A stretch of DNA of 64,000 bases. It comes from Hydractinia symbiolongicarpus (Eukaryota > Cnidaria > Hydrozoa > Anthoathecata > Hydractiniidae). Position numbers and translations under genes: made by a program. Of this stretch, positions 23,490 through 35,600 are shown piece after piece (the stretch's first letter is position 1; each line of letters begins with the position of its first letter). A model generated the notes under the pieces. It ran no database searches, was not told the DNA's origin, and worked only from the letters and a program-made list of their open reading frames with translations. The DNA is taken from NCBI RefSeq assembly GCF_029227915.1, contig NC_079882.1, positions 2,294,001 through 2,358,000 on the forward strand, read 5' to 3'.

Positions 23490-26400
23490 ATAAGGAAGTA
23501 TTTACCTTGAGGTAACAATCAACAAAGACTAAAAAATAATACAAAAAATGACACAATCTTGTATGCACCATGCAAAAGCTGTTCTTACATTAACACATTC
23601 TAAATATATCAGCTACTATCTTTTCACATTGACAAGACACATTATGATTGGTTAATTCAATTTGAATGTGAATACAGGGTTAATTCAGTGTGGTCGGGAG
23701 CCGTTAAACAGCTATTTCTTAATTGAAATTTATCCCGAATTTACCAATTTATTAGAGTGGCTAATTATATTCACTAGAAAAATATCAGACTTATACAGTT
23801 GTTAAGGAGTAAGATTTTAATAATACCTAAGAACACTTTGATAAAATTTCCATTTGGGATTTAGCAGCTCATCATTTCTGGTATTATTTTTCATTTCATA
23901 ATTTTTTTGTTATCAAAAAAAGTGGTGAAAGTTCTTTTGTGCTGGCATTTTTGAGTGTTGGTACAACTTCTTCCACATCCATTTTTTTGATAGTTTTTAA
24001 ACACAAAGGGTTTAATAGACAAAAAGAAAAACTTCTTGTATATTTTCAAAAAATTGAGCTGAAAAACTAGCATGTGTGAAAAATTCTACAATCAATTCAA
24101 CTTTTTAAACATGTTAAATTGGTTGATAAGGAAAAAATTGTGTATATGCTGGAGTATATACTTCTAGCTAGTTCACATTTATTAAATTGAACATATTAAA
24201 CATACAAATTGAATATGTCACCTGATCTAAAAAAAGGGGCAATCTGACAAATGAAATACTTATTACCTTGTTAAGATGCTTTAAAGTCTTTTTGTATTTG
24301 AATTAAAACAAAATTGATAGAGGGTGCCGACTCACCGAAAGCGCTGCAAATGTGAGGGCGACCACAGGAGTTTTTTCTGTTTTTTTAAAGATTTTCATCT
24401 GTAACCACCCAAATTGCGCCTAAAAAGCAACGCTTGCGAGCTCATTGTTGTCATTTAAATTTTACGGAGAAGAAGGAAGGTGCTATTTTGTCGTTGTACT
24501 CTTAGTTTATTATTTGTGGAATTTTATTACAGCTATTAATCGAATAAATGATATAAAAAACAGTTCTTTTCAGGACTCTTCCACTACCAGGGATCGAATT
24601 AACGTAAAATAAATGGTTCGCAAAATCGTTTTTGACATTGCGAAACGTTTTTCATCAATTTGTTATAAATTGGAGCAAACAGCGAATCAAAATATCCTTT
24701 CCTTGAAACAACCCTTGTGTGATTATGACTTCAATCTACCATATCTAAAAGTAAAATTTTATGTACTGAATACATTGCAGAACGACTGAATAAAAATTTG
24801 CATTTACTTGCTTGAATTTATGTTACAGACGTAAATTGGAGAAAAGGGTAAACTTCATTCCCAATGGTTCTCCACGTTTCACTTTCAAGTCGATAGAGAA
24901 GCAGTGAAAACAAGATTAAGAGAGATGCCCCAAGAAGAAAAAAATGGGCCGTCCAAATAATAAGCAAAAACAAATACGGTGCATTAAAGTTGTGCTTGCA
25001 CACGATGTCTTGACTGCTCACTAGTCATGGCTGTTGTTGTTTTTATTCTTTTAAAAAAGAGGTCATATATTGAAATTTTGATTCACATTTTTGATGATAG
25101 TTGGGTCACAGTAATTAAAAAAAAATTCGCATTTTGCGAACTGCAAATCCTTATTTCGATTGTTGACTACCACTGCTCGACATTACAAGAATAAATTATG
25201 CATGGTAATAAATGTTTAAAAAAGGTCTTTAGGGTTGATTCAGGTTTCTTTGGGGATAATTTCCAGTCAGGGATAATTTGTGAGAGTTCAATTCACCCCG
25301 GCTTGCCCTCATAACACAACACCCTCTCACTTTAAATTGTTTTTTAAAAAGGCTTGCCTATAGCTAACTTGCACTACATAATAGAAATTCTCAGAACCCA
25401 GTTGACATGTTTCAATTATGTGTGTAAGCAAACAGGAGTCTTGTGCCAAGATTGGGGCATGTCTTATATAGTTTACCTGGTGGGGTAAAGTGCCGTACTG
25501 CCATCGACGTCGTAGCAAGCTAGCTACTAAGCTACAACAGATAGATAAGATAGTCAGAGATAGGTGATAGGTCGTCTTATATAAAAAATTTTGCATTAAA
25601 GCAGTTCTAACCTAAATGCCACTGGACTGAAACTTGGGATCGAAAATTGGGTTGGACCTTATGCTATGAAGACCAGAAAGACTAGAAATTGTGGCCTTCA
25701 TCACGTCCAACGCGAAATACTAAGTGCGGGCCGGCGAAGTTAAATGAGCAGACCACCTTATGCTTTGTTTTTTTTAGCTGGCGGTACTAGGACGTTGTTT
25801 TTATATTTTTTGTAAGGAAAGTCGGAGAATTTTCGACATGTCGGGAAAATAAATTATATTTGTCGCGTATGAAAACCGAGTAGGTTAAACTCTAAAAATG
25901 TCTCCGAAAGTTTGTGCCTAACGTACTTTTAAGGATGAGCATCAAACTTGAAATAATTGGCACAACATTTTACAAAATATATTTGGAGTATATCAAATTA
26001 TGCAGAATATTTACTCATTGTTAATAAATTGATGAAAAATAGGGCTAAAATTTTCTCAATATTTCGCTTTGATAGGCCAGCACGGACAACCGAAAGACTA
26101 TTAAGGTAATTTATGCTAATTCATGCGAAGTGACGAATTTTCCTTTTGGATACCCCGCAAAGGCTATGTTTCGCTTGATATTCTTTGGTAAAGTTTTCTT
26201 CAGAAGATTTTGATGAATTTTTTTTCGGCAAGAAAATCAACTTCTTAGGGTTTTTACCCTCTTTTGTCAGCCGACTTTCAGATTCAATACTGCAGAAACA
26301 TTTATCTTTTGATGATAATCTGTATTTTAACCTACAAAGGTTTAGTTTATGGCATTTTTAACGAAAAAGCAACGCTCATAGCTGCCTGCTTGTGACTAAG

Positions 26401-26570
26401 TAATGGCAGCCATGATGGTACTTCATTGATTGTTTTTATGCGTTTTGGATGAAGAATAGAGAAATTACCCTTGTTGGATTTTTATGTATTGGGAAGAGCC
26501 ACAAACAATACCAAATCATGAAAATAAGTGGATGTGGTTCCTCTATGATCAAATTTTAGTTAAAATATTT
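23490..26570. other. intergenic between COX6C and CBP (divergent genes)
   Basis: COX6C and CBP are head to head with about 3.1 kb between their start codons. A 67-codon frame at 24818-25021 (-) has one hydrophobic segment but no recognisable family, so I do not call it a gene. A splice-acceptor-like TTTTTATAG at about 26568-26576 precedes the CBP ATG by 33 nt. No TATA box was identified with confidence. Confidence 0.5.
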
Positions 26571-26609
26571 TTATAGACAAAACCTTTAAAAAATACATAA
26601 AACACAGAA

Positions 26610-29600
26610 ATGATTAGCGAACCTGATTTGATAGGAGAAACTAAAGGTCCTCCATCAAAGAGACCAAGACCTGATTCTCCTCTGGAAACACCAAACACAG
26701 ATGCAGGTATATATAAATTGTATTTATTTCCTAAAGTTTTTTTTTTTTTTAATTTTTCATCAAATCTTGTTCACCTTTCATTTTCTTTGATTTGTAAGCC
26801 GGCTTGACAAAGCTATGACAAAATGTATAGCTATGTTAAATTCCGCATGTGAAAAGACATGTCCAATTCTTACAACCAATATTAATAAAAAATAATACAA
26901 AGCCAAAAGTCCACGTTAATCTTTTAGCATGTAGATTCAAGCATTATAGTTGCTCAATATTGTGCAGTATTTAAAAGTGCTTTTGAATGCACTGATCAAT
27001 TTTAAAAGTCAAAATCATTTTGACTTTTTCAAGAGCTGTAAGCACTGCACTGTGTAATGATTTTTAAAAAATGAATTTGTTTGAATCGCCACCCTTTTGA
27101 ATTTGTGCGCACATTTCTGTTTCCAGTGTAAAATGTGCTGCATGGACGGATGATTGTGTAGTGCTACTTGTGTCGTGCTTTTGCCTTAATAGGTTCTATT
27201 AATCCCAAATTTGACACAGGAAACATACATCAAATGTGATCTAATTGGTCCCAGTCTTTATGCTAAATTGTCATGCGTTTTTTAAAGCATTAACACAAAA
27301 AACTTCAGGCTTGTGAAGCCTATTATTTAATAGACTAGTCGATAAGGCCCGTGGAAAAATCCACTTAGGCAGGATAACAGAGAAAAATAACCGTCATTTA
27401 AATTTTGATGACGTCAGCAGAGACATGTCAGAACACAAAACTTTTTTTTCAGAAATGTGTATGCCTGTTGCCTTCATCGTATAGATCTTGAAACGCTGAT
27501 CAAGAAAATGTATAGGATCGTGTATTTTTGACAAACGGTTGCAGAGATATTAGGGTTTGAAGGTTTTTTGATGACGTCATCAACCCGTCCATTCCCGAAG
27601 CGGATTCAGGGACCCAGGTTTGGGAAACTTACCCAAATTGGTCAAAGGTGGTCCCTAGTTACCTACGCAGGAGATGACGTCAGTTATTTCCACCCGTTTC
27701 CAAGTTATTTAGCCTTAAATTTAAAAGTGCAATGCAATGGCTTCACTAATCTTAATATACTTTCCTTTGACGTCAATATTGCTTTAACGTCAAAGTTTGG
27801 TAATTTACAGAACAAATTTATAGACAATGTTTTATAGACTTTATCAAAGAAATTTTATCCACTTTGCAAAAGTCACAGACAGACAGAACTGGCGTATTAT
27901 TATATAGATAGGTAGATAGATGTGCATATTTGGAATTGGAATACAAGTATACCAAATACTGATTTGCACCAAATAGCTTACGCATGGTTTATGCGGAGTT
28001 AATTTGTGTTATTTTTTTGCTCTAATTTTTGACATTAAAATTCATTAACAAGTATTTAGCACAATGACATTTCCATTAAAATTAAGGTTTAACTTTTGTT
28101 AATAAGGTTGGTCATTTTTTACACTTTTCACCTATTTGGATTTGGATACCTTCTCCAGAACGCATTGATGCTTAATTTTTTGTAGTGTATTTGTACTATG
28201 TTAAGTTAAAATATCAAATCAAATCGACGCACCAATTGCTTGTCAACGTTTTCATTAGGCATTTAAAAATTAGCTACAATTACAGCACATGCTTTCTGCA
28301 ATTTAACGCCAGATAGAAACCAAGATTTATGAGTTGTAATTTCCATCTCCACTGTACTAGGTATGGTAAGTGGGTTTAAAATATAACTGTGGGTGTGACA
28401 CGTTTAGAGGGTTTTTTTTAATTTGGCAGCTCCATATTTGCAGATCTTACAATTTTTATTTTATCTGTATGCACAATAACTTTTATTAATACACTTTATT
28501 CTACCACATCTGGTTGAATGCCCAATAAATTTGTGTGCCCACTAATTATGTCTTATTCGCTTTTCATGCAGGCTTCAGCTATGATATTCTTAACGAATTA
28601 CCAGATGAAATCATTACAAATGAAGGAAATGATAATGTTATGAGTAATGGGAGTGATTTACTCAGCAGTCTGGAACCATTTGACTCAAATAACATTGATT
28701 CTTCAACAGACAATGTTATGCAAAATGGACCTACATCACTATCAGCATCTCTTGTTAAGGGTGGATCAGGAAATACTGTCAGTGGTAATCAAATGAATGT
28801 TAATGCTAACCAAATGAATGTCAGTGGAAACCAGTTAAATGTTAGTGGAAACCAGCTGAATGTTAATGGGGGTGCTGCAAAAAACGTTGGAATGCAGAGT
28901 CCTCGGCCTGATATGACTTGGTTTACACAAAATAGACCTCCTCAGGGACCTGTTAGCACTACTGCTATGCCAACCCCTGCTACCCCAATGCTTAACCCAG
29001 TTTCAATTAGAGCTGGTCAGGCATCAATGGGAACAATGCAAGCATCAACACCATTATCTAGTTCCATCGCTTCATCTATGGTAAACTCAATGCCAACATC
29101 TTTTGCTAATAATCCTATGCAAAGTTCTCTGATGAATAATAATTCTGCAATGACATTAATGCAAACTATGTCATCGAATTCTATGTTTAATGGACCAATG
29201 AGTATGGCCAGTTCAATGGCAGGCATGGGACAAAACACACCAATGATGGGCCAAACATTCAATCCTAATCAAGGATTTGGAAATAACATGCAGATGGTAA
29301 ACAATAGACTTTATAATAATAACTTGCACTTTCGTATGAAGATGCAAAATATTCCAAATAATTTCAACCCAATGAATAATGCTTCAATGAACCAGTTGAT
29401 GGGTGGACACATAAACAACATGGGAATGCCTGATAATAATCAAGACCCCATTATGATAAATAACCCACTCGGAGGCTCTGCTGTACTTGGTATGCCTAGA
29501 ATGGTAAGTAGATTTTTTATTATCTACCTATTTGGTTTGTTTTATTTACCACAATTTGGTATTGGCCAAGACAGGGCTTTGCAGAGACATTTTATTCTTA

Positions 29601-32600
29601 TTTTATTGTGAATTAAGGATTACACTGTAAGGTTTGATCCTTATTGTACCTTAACGTTTATTAAGCATTGTGTGTATTATCAGCAAACATTCTGTTTTAT
29701 TGAGTACAAAAACTACTGCTTAGAGTTCTTTTATTTTTTCCAACTAAAGATTGATTTTCAATCAAAATTTCTTTATTATTTGTCAAAGCTTGCAACAATG
29801 AAGCATACATAAATTTTTTTACGAAGAGTACATTCTTGCAAAAAGACTTAAAAAGTTGTAGCAGGCCAGTTAAATAAAATTAAAGTGTTTGTAGGCAATT
29901 TAAAAAAAGATAATGATCTTTGGTCAGTGTTAAAAATTAAATCAGAAGAACAAGGCATATGCAAACCATTGTGTGAAAGGCTTGTTATTACAGATACAGA
30001 TACCGATAATCTTTCTGAGAATGAAAGTTTACAAAAATTTATTGCATTGGAGTTATTGCATGCGTAAACCCTCATGTCTGTGAAAGCTTCCCCCAATTAT
30101 GAGATTTACAAAAATGTGAAGTGTCAGACCAGATTTAATTTTTTTTGAAGCCTATTTAGTTGGTTTGTTTTTACTTGCGACTACACTAGTTACTAAAATG
30201 GTAAAAATGTAGCAATTTTAAAGTCCATTCAATAGAGTTTGTATTATTTTATAACAAGCATTTATGCTTTATACATTCACCCTCCTGTGATTTTTTGAGA
30301 AATTATCCACATTTAGGCTTTGTGTGATCTATATTTTTCAGGGTTTTATAAAGAAACACTGCAATATTTTAATCTTTGTTATGGTAGGCCTTTAGAGAAA
30401 AAAAATCAATTATTTAAGCATAAAAATAACTAAATAAAATAACTAAAAGATATATGCAGAAATTGACAATAATGGCATATAATGTTGTTTTAGGTAATGA
30501 TTTTAGCAGCTGTCTGATTTTCTGATATTTAACTTAAATATTATGTATCCTGCAGATAGTTGCAAAGTTTAATTATTGACTCTCTTTGTGACTAACTTGT
30601 TTGTATATGGGTTGATGTCATTGGTCATGCTGTAATATGCACCATGTGTGTTCCTCATGCCAAAACTTTTTTACTATTCAATTTTTAAGATCACATGCAC
30701 AAAATTTGAGTTGAATTTATTTGAATTTATTCGAGTGTGTGGTGGATCCATCACACCACACACTCCCTAAAATCTCAAAAAATTGCCTTGTTTTTAAGAC
30801 CATAGAATTTCCAAATTTTGCAGCATGGCTAGCGTTCCAGCGTAAGTTCTTAGCTAACACCCTGAGTAAGCAAATTGATAAATAAAATAGAAATTACATC
30901 AACATTGTATATGTTAAATATTACATCAATGTATTCTTTAACTACAGCCTAATCAGATGCGAAATAATTTTGGTGAAATGAATCCTGGCATGAATCCAAA
31001 CAATATCATAAATGGACCAGCAGGGTATCAACAGCCTAACATGGGCATGAATCCATTGGGTTCAAACATGAATAGACCACCACCAAACCAGAATGTAATG
31101 GATGTTCCAATGCAACGAATGGGGAATCTTGGAAACATGGGAAATGATCAATCAATGTCAATGGTATATAAAAAAGCTTGGGTATCCCTTTATGTCATAT
31201 CTCCCATAATAAATTGTGTGAATGTTTATTTAAATAAATTGTATTTAGAATCCACAGAATAATAATCCAACACAACATAACTCTGGTCCGCATCCTACTA
31301 CTACTGCTGACCCCGAAAAGAAACGTTTAATTCAGCAGCAACTTGTTTTGTTACTACATGCCCATAAATGCCAACGCCGTGAACAACAAGCCCCAAATGG
31401 TGATTACAAACCTTGTGACTTACCACATTGTAGAACAATGAAAGGTGTGTTGAATCACATGACTGTCTGCAAGGCTGGCAAGACTTGTCAAGGTATGTAA
31501 ATAACATGACACTACTAATTACATTACTAAGGTTTACCAATTGATTTGAAATATTTCTTGGCATTAGTATAGCATGGTTAGTATCTAAAGCTATTTTGCA
31601 AAATGAAAAAAAGAAAACTACAAAATCTTTTTATTCCTTGTGAAAAACCATTGTGTTAATAAATGTTGTATATATCAATTCAAAGTTATTTATCAAAATA
31701 CAGAACAAACGTTTAATTAACTGAATTAAACAAAGCAAACTGAAATATAGTCTCCAAAATCAACTGATGTTCAAATTTGCCTGGGTTAAGTCCTTTCAAA
31801 ATGTTTTCCTTTTTTTTTCTCATATTTTAATCTATTTTTAGTTGCCCATTGTGCATCATCTCGTCAAATTATATCTCACTGGAAGTTTTGTACTCGCACT
31901 GACTGCCCTGTTTGTTTACCTTTAAAAAATGGTCCACCCAATGGTAGAAGGCCAGTTGGTATGTCAAATGATACTGGAATGAATCCGTTTGCAAACTTCA
32001 ATGGAACTCGACCACAGTTAAACAGTGGTAAAATATTTTGTTAAAATATTTTTTTAAAAAACACTCTTAATAAGGAAGGTGATGTGAAGGAAGTCCACCT
32101 ATGTGAAGTTCAAATAGTCGCTTTTGGACAGTTGAACATGTTATTATCCTTTTTGCATACCGCACTGTATTGTTTTTTTAGACTTCAAATTGATTGTGTC
32201 TTTGTAAAAAATTTAATAATTAAAATTTAATTTTAGGTGTAACTGATCCAACTAATGCAGATGGTGTAAATATGGGGTAAGTTAGCCAAAATCATTAACC
32301 TTATCTTTTTTGTTGCTTCCATACACACTAACTTTTATGTCATTGTGTAAAAACTGCTAAAATAAGTACAGTAAAAAATTGTAAACTAAAAATTAGAATA
32401 CACTGTTTGCTGGAGTGTGTGTTTTGTACAGGGGGAGTGATTTGCTAAAAATTTGTAAAATTTGAGTGTCTGTTTTAATGTACATACAAATGTTTTTTGT
32501 TTCACGAGTTTGCTTTTTATTTGTAGCAATCAAAGCAATAACAACAAAGAAGACAAGGAAGCCTGGCATAAATCTGTCACAACAAGTCAAAGGAAACACC

Positions 32601-35600
32601 TAGTTGAAAGATTGTAAGTTTGATATGTTTTAAGCTGTTATACTTAAATGGATGTTTTTTAGCCTAAGCCACTTCTACCAACAAGTACTAAAATAAATTT
32701 TTTTTTAGGGTATCAGCAATTATTCCTAAGGGAGTTAACGACCCAAATACATTGAAAACGAAACAAATGGAAAATTTAGTCCAATATGCGCAAAAAGTTG
32801 AGGATGACATGTATAGCACGGCTGCTAATAAGGTATTTTTATTTCTTATTTCCCTGTCATATTTAAGATGGATTACACAGACATATCGTCCTAGAATGCA
32901 CTTCACATGACATAATTGTTTAGTTCGCGAAAGAACGCGCAATTAAAACTGTCCTACCGTATGAGAAGTATTTTCTTTAAAATACTTCTCATACTTCTTA
33001 ATAAGGGTTTTGGTACAACGAATCATTCCGTTATGTAAATATGTGTTAACAAACCAAACAGAATATAAATAAACGATACAATAGTTAATACAAAACATCT
33101 GTAACAAGAAAAATTTAAACTTTTTAAATTTTTATACTTTTGTTATCCATTTTTGTTACTGTGTTCCTAGTGTGTACGATAAAATAAATTGCAACAACAG
33201 GAAAAATATAGCTGCATGTGTCTTATTATTGCATTTTTTTACATTTTGAGTGACCAACTGTTGGTTAAGAGCACCAAAATATAAAAAAGAATGAATTTTC
33301 AACAGTTTTTAATAATTTACCTGGGCAATAGGCTTTGAAATACAGGTTAATAACACCTACAGCTATTTAAAAAATGTAAACATAACAATAAAAATATCAC
33401 CCTACTGGAAATGAACTTGATAATTTGAAAAGGGACTTTTACTGCAAAGTTTAAATAGAAAATGACATTTTGTTCTTTATTTATTTATAATCACACAAAA
33501 AAATATTTTTAGTTTAATTTTTAAAATGTGAAACACTCGTCATTTTTGTACACCTTAAGAGAAGTAGTTTTCATAGGAAGTAATTTTCATAAAATTTTAC
33601 GATTTTCATTTTGTGTCATGAAAATTTCTTCTTGCCAAATATCCCAAATACAACTTTTGCAAAAATTAATTCTCGTAAGAGCAAAAACTGATATTGTCTG
33701 CGAAAATAACTTCTCTTAAAAAGAAATAGGAAAGGTTACACACCATGCAAGTTTATTGGGTGGGATGTACCACACATTAGTTTTGCTCACAGCCTGGCCT
33801 GAAACAGTTTTTTGTTTGTTTGTTTAAATGATACAATGTAGAAATTACTGTTGTGTTTTGTAATGTTTTTCACTCTTTATTTTAGGAGGATTATTTTCAC
33901 CTTCTTGCAGAAAAAATTTACAAGATCCAAAAGGAATTGGAGGAAAAACGTTTGGAGCGAATAAGAAATGCAAACTTGAGAAACGTGCAAGGTGAGAAAT
34001 AAATTTCTAGATCCGACTTTTTATGTTTATCTTGATAAATTACAAATATTTAAAGCAATATTTTTAAATAAGAATGAACCCTAAATTAAAAATCATCAAC
34101 ACAGGGTGGCTAACACCCTAAAAAACCTAGAAAATGAGAGAACTTCAAAATTTCCATCAAAAAGTCAGTAAAAAGTCTGAAAATTTAGTAAATTTTGTTT
34201 AAGTACGTAAGTGCAAATTAAACATACGCTTGAAAGTTTTTTTTTTAGTTAGAATCAATTTTACTTATGCAAGTCAGGGCAATTTACATTTAATACAAGT
34301 CACGATAAGTGAAAATAAAAAATTGACTGACTGGTCGTATAAAGAACATCTAATTGAGGCTGTTTGGAAAAACATGAAAATTTGAGAAAAGTAATTTTTC
34401 TGGTAGAGTCCTTAGAAGTTTTAAACCTAGGATTAATTTTATACAAGATGTTAGGTATTACAAAACTGCTACAACTGACATTGCAGGTATTGAGAAATTA
34501 CTTATGCATAGTCATTCTTCTTTTCTTTTATTACTTACCTGTTTTACTCCAAGTCAATAGAAGGTTTAGAAGCAATTTTTACTTTTACAAATTAACAGAC
34601 GCTTCGTTAAAACCATGTTAGATTCAGAACAGGGACAGATTTTTGTTTGAATTAAGGTATAAGTGTCTCACTATTCACCTTATTCAAATCAGTGGAGTTT
34701 ACATACAAAAAGTTGTGACAGTCCAAGCTTGTCTAATAATTTCAAATTTACCCTTAAACCCTGCAAAAGAAAGCTTCCGTGGCATAACACTTCATCAAGT
34801 TGAATTATTTTGACTAGCAATAAATGTGGTATGGCCTATCACATATATCATATTTACCTGCCGGGAAGAGATAAATTTGGTAAACATTCTTTCAATTTTT
34901 CTGGAAAGTGATACACATAAGTTAGTAATGCAATTTTATTTTTCACAATGTCTATATATCCATTTAATTTATTTAATTTATTGCAATTACTACAGGTCAC
35001 AATACTATGAATGGGCAAAATGCCATGATTCCAGGTAATTTGATGATGAATCAAGGCATGAATCAAGTTTCGTCTGGTAATATGAACCTTCCTTTTCCTG
35101 GTCAGCAGCATAATCAGAATCAACAGAATATGTCAAACATGCAAAATTCAATTCCCGACTTTTTAAATAATAGTAACAATAGTAATAATAACTCATTTAA
35201 TAATTCTTCTGGTCAACAACCTGGTCAAGGAAATATGCCAAACATCAACCAATCCAATTTGCTTTCCTCAAATAATCTACTCACAAACGGTGGTATGACT
35301 CCAAGGAAAAAAGCTGCTTTGCAAAAAACACTTTATGATGCACAGATGCGCTCACAGGTAACATAAAATAAGATTTTGCTAAAATTAAAGAACTTTTGAC
35401 ACATTATTATTCAATTTTTATATTTAGTATTATCAACCTTGCTTCAGCTTTGAAAAAATTAATATTTCACGTGGTTTTTTGTAGAACTCACAAAATCAAA
35501 GAAATTCATCTCTACACAATATCCAAATGCAAATAAATCAGCAAAATCAAATGAATCAACTCAACCCTTTTTCTCCGCAGCTGCAGCAGCAATTGCAACA

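Noticed and set aside
24818-25021. 67-codon frame on the minus strand with one hydrophobic segment
   Set aside because: It has a plausible membrane helix, but no recognisable family, no conserved neighbours and a length expected by chance in AT-rich DNA.
27568-27837. 89-codon frame in CBP intron 1
   Set aside because: It lies wholly inside the Helitron-like element and has no similarity to Rep/helicase proteins.
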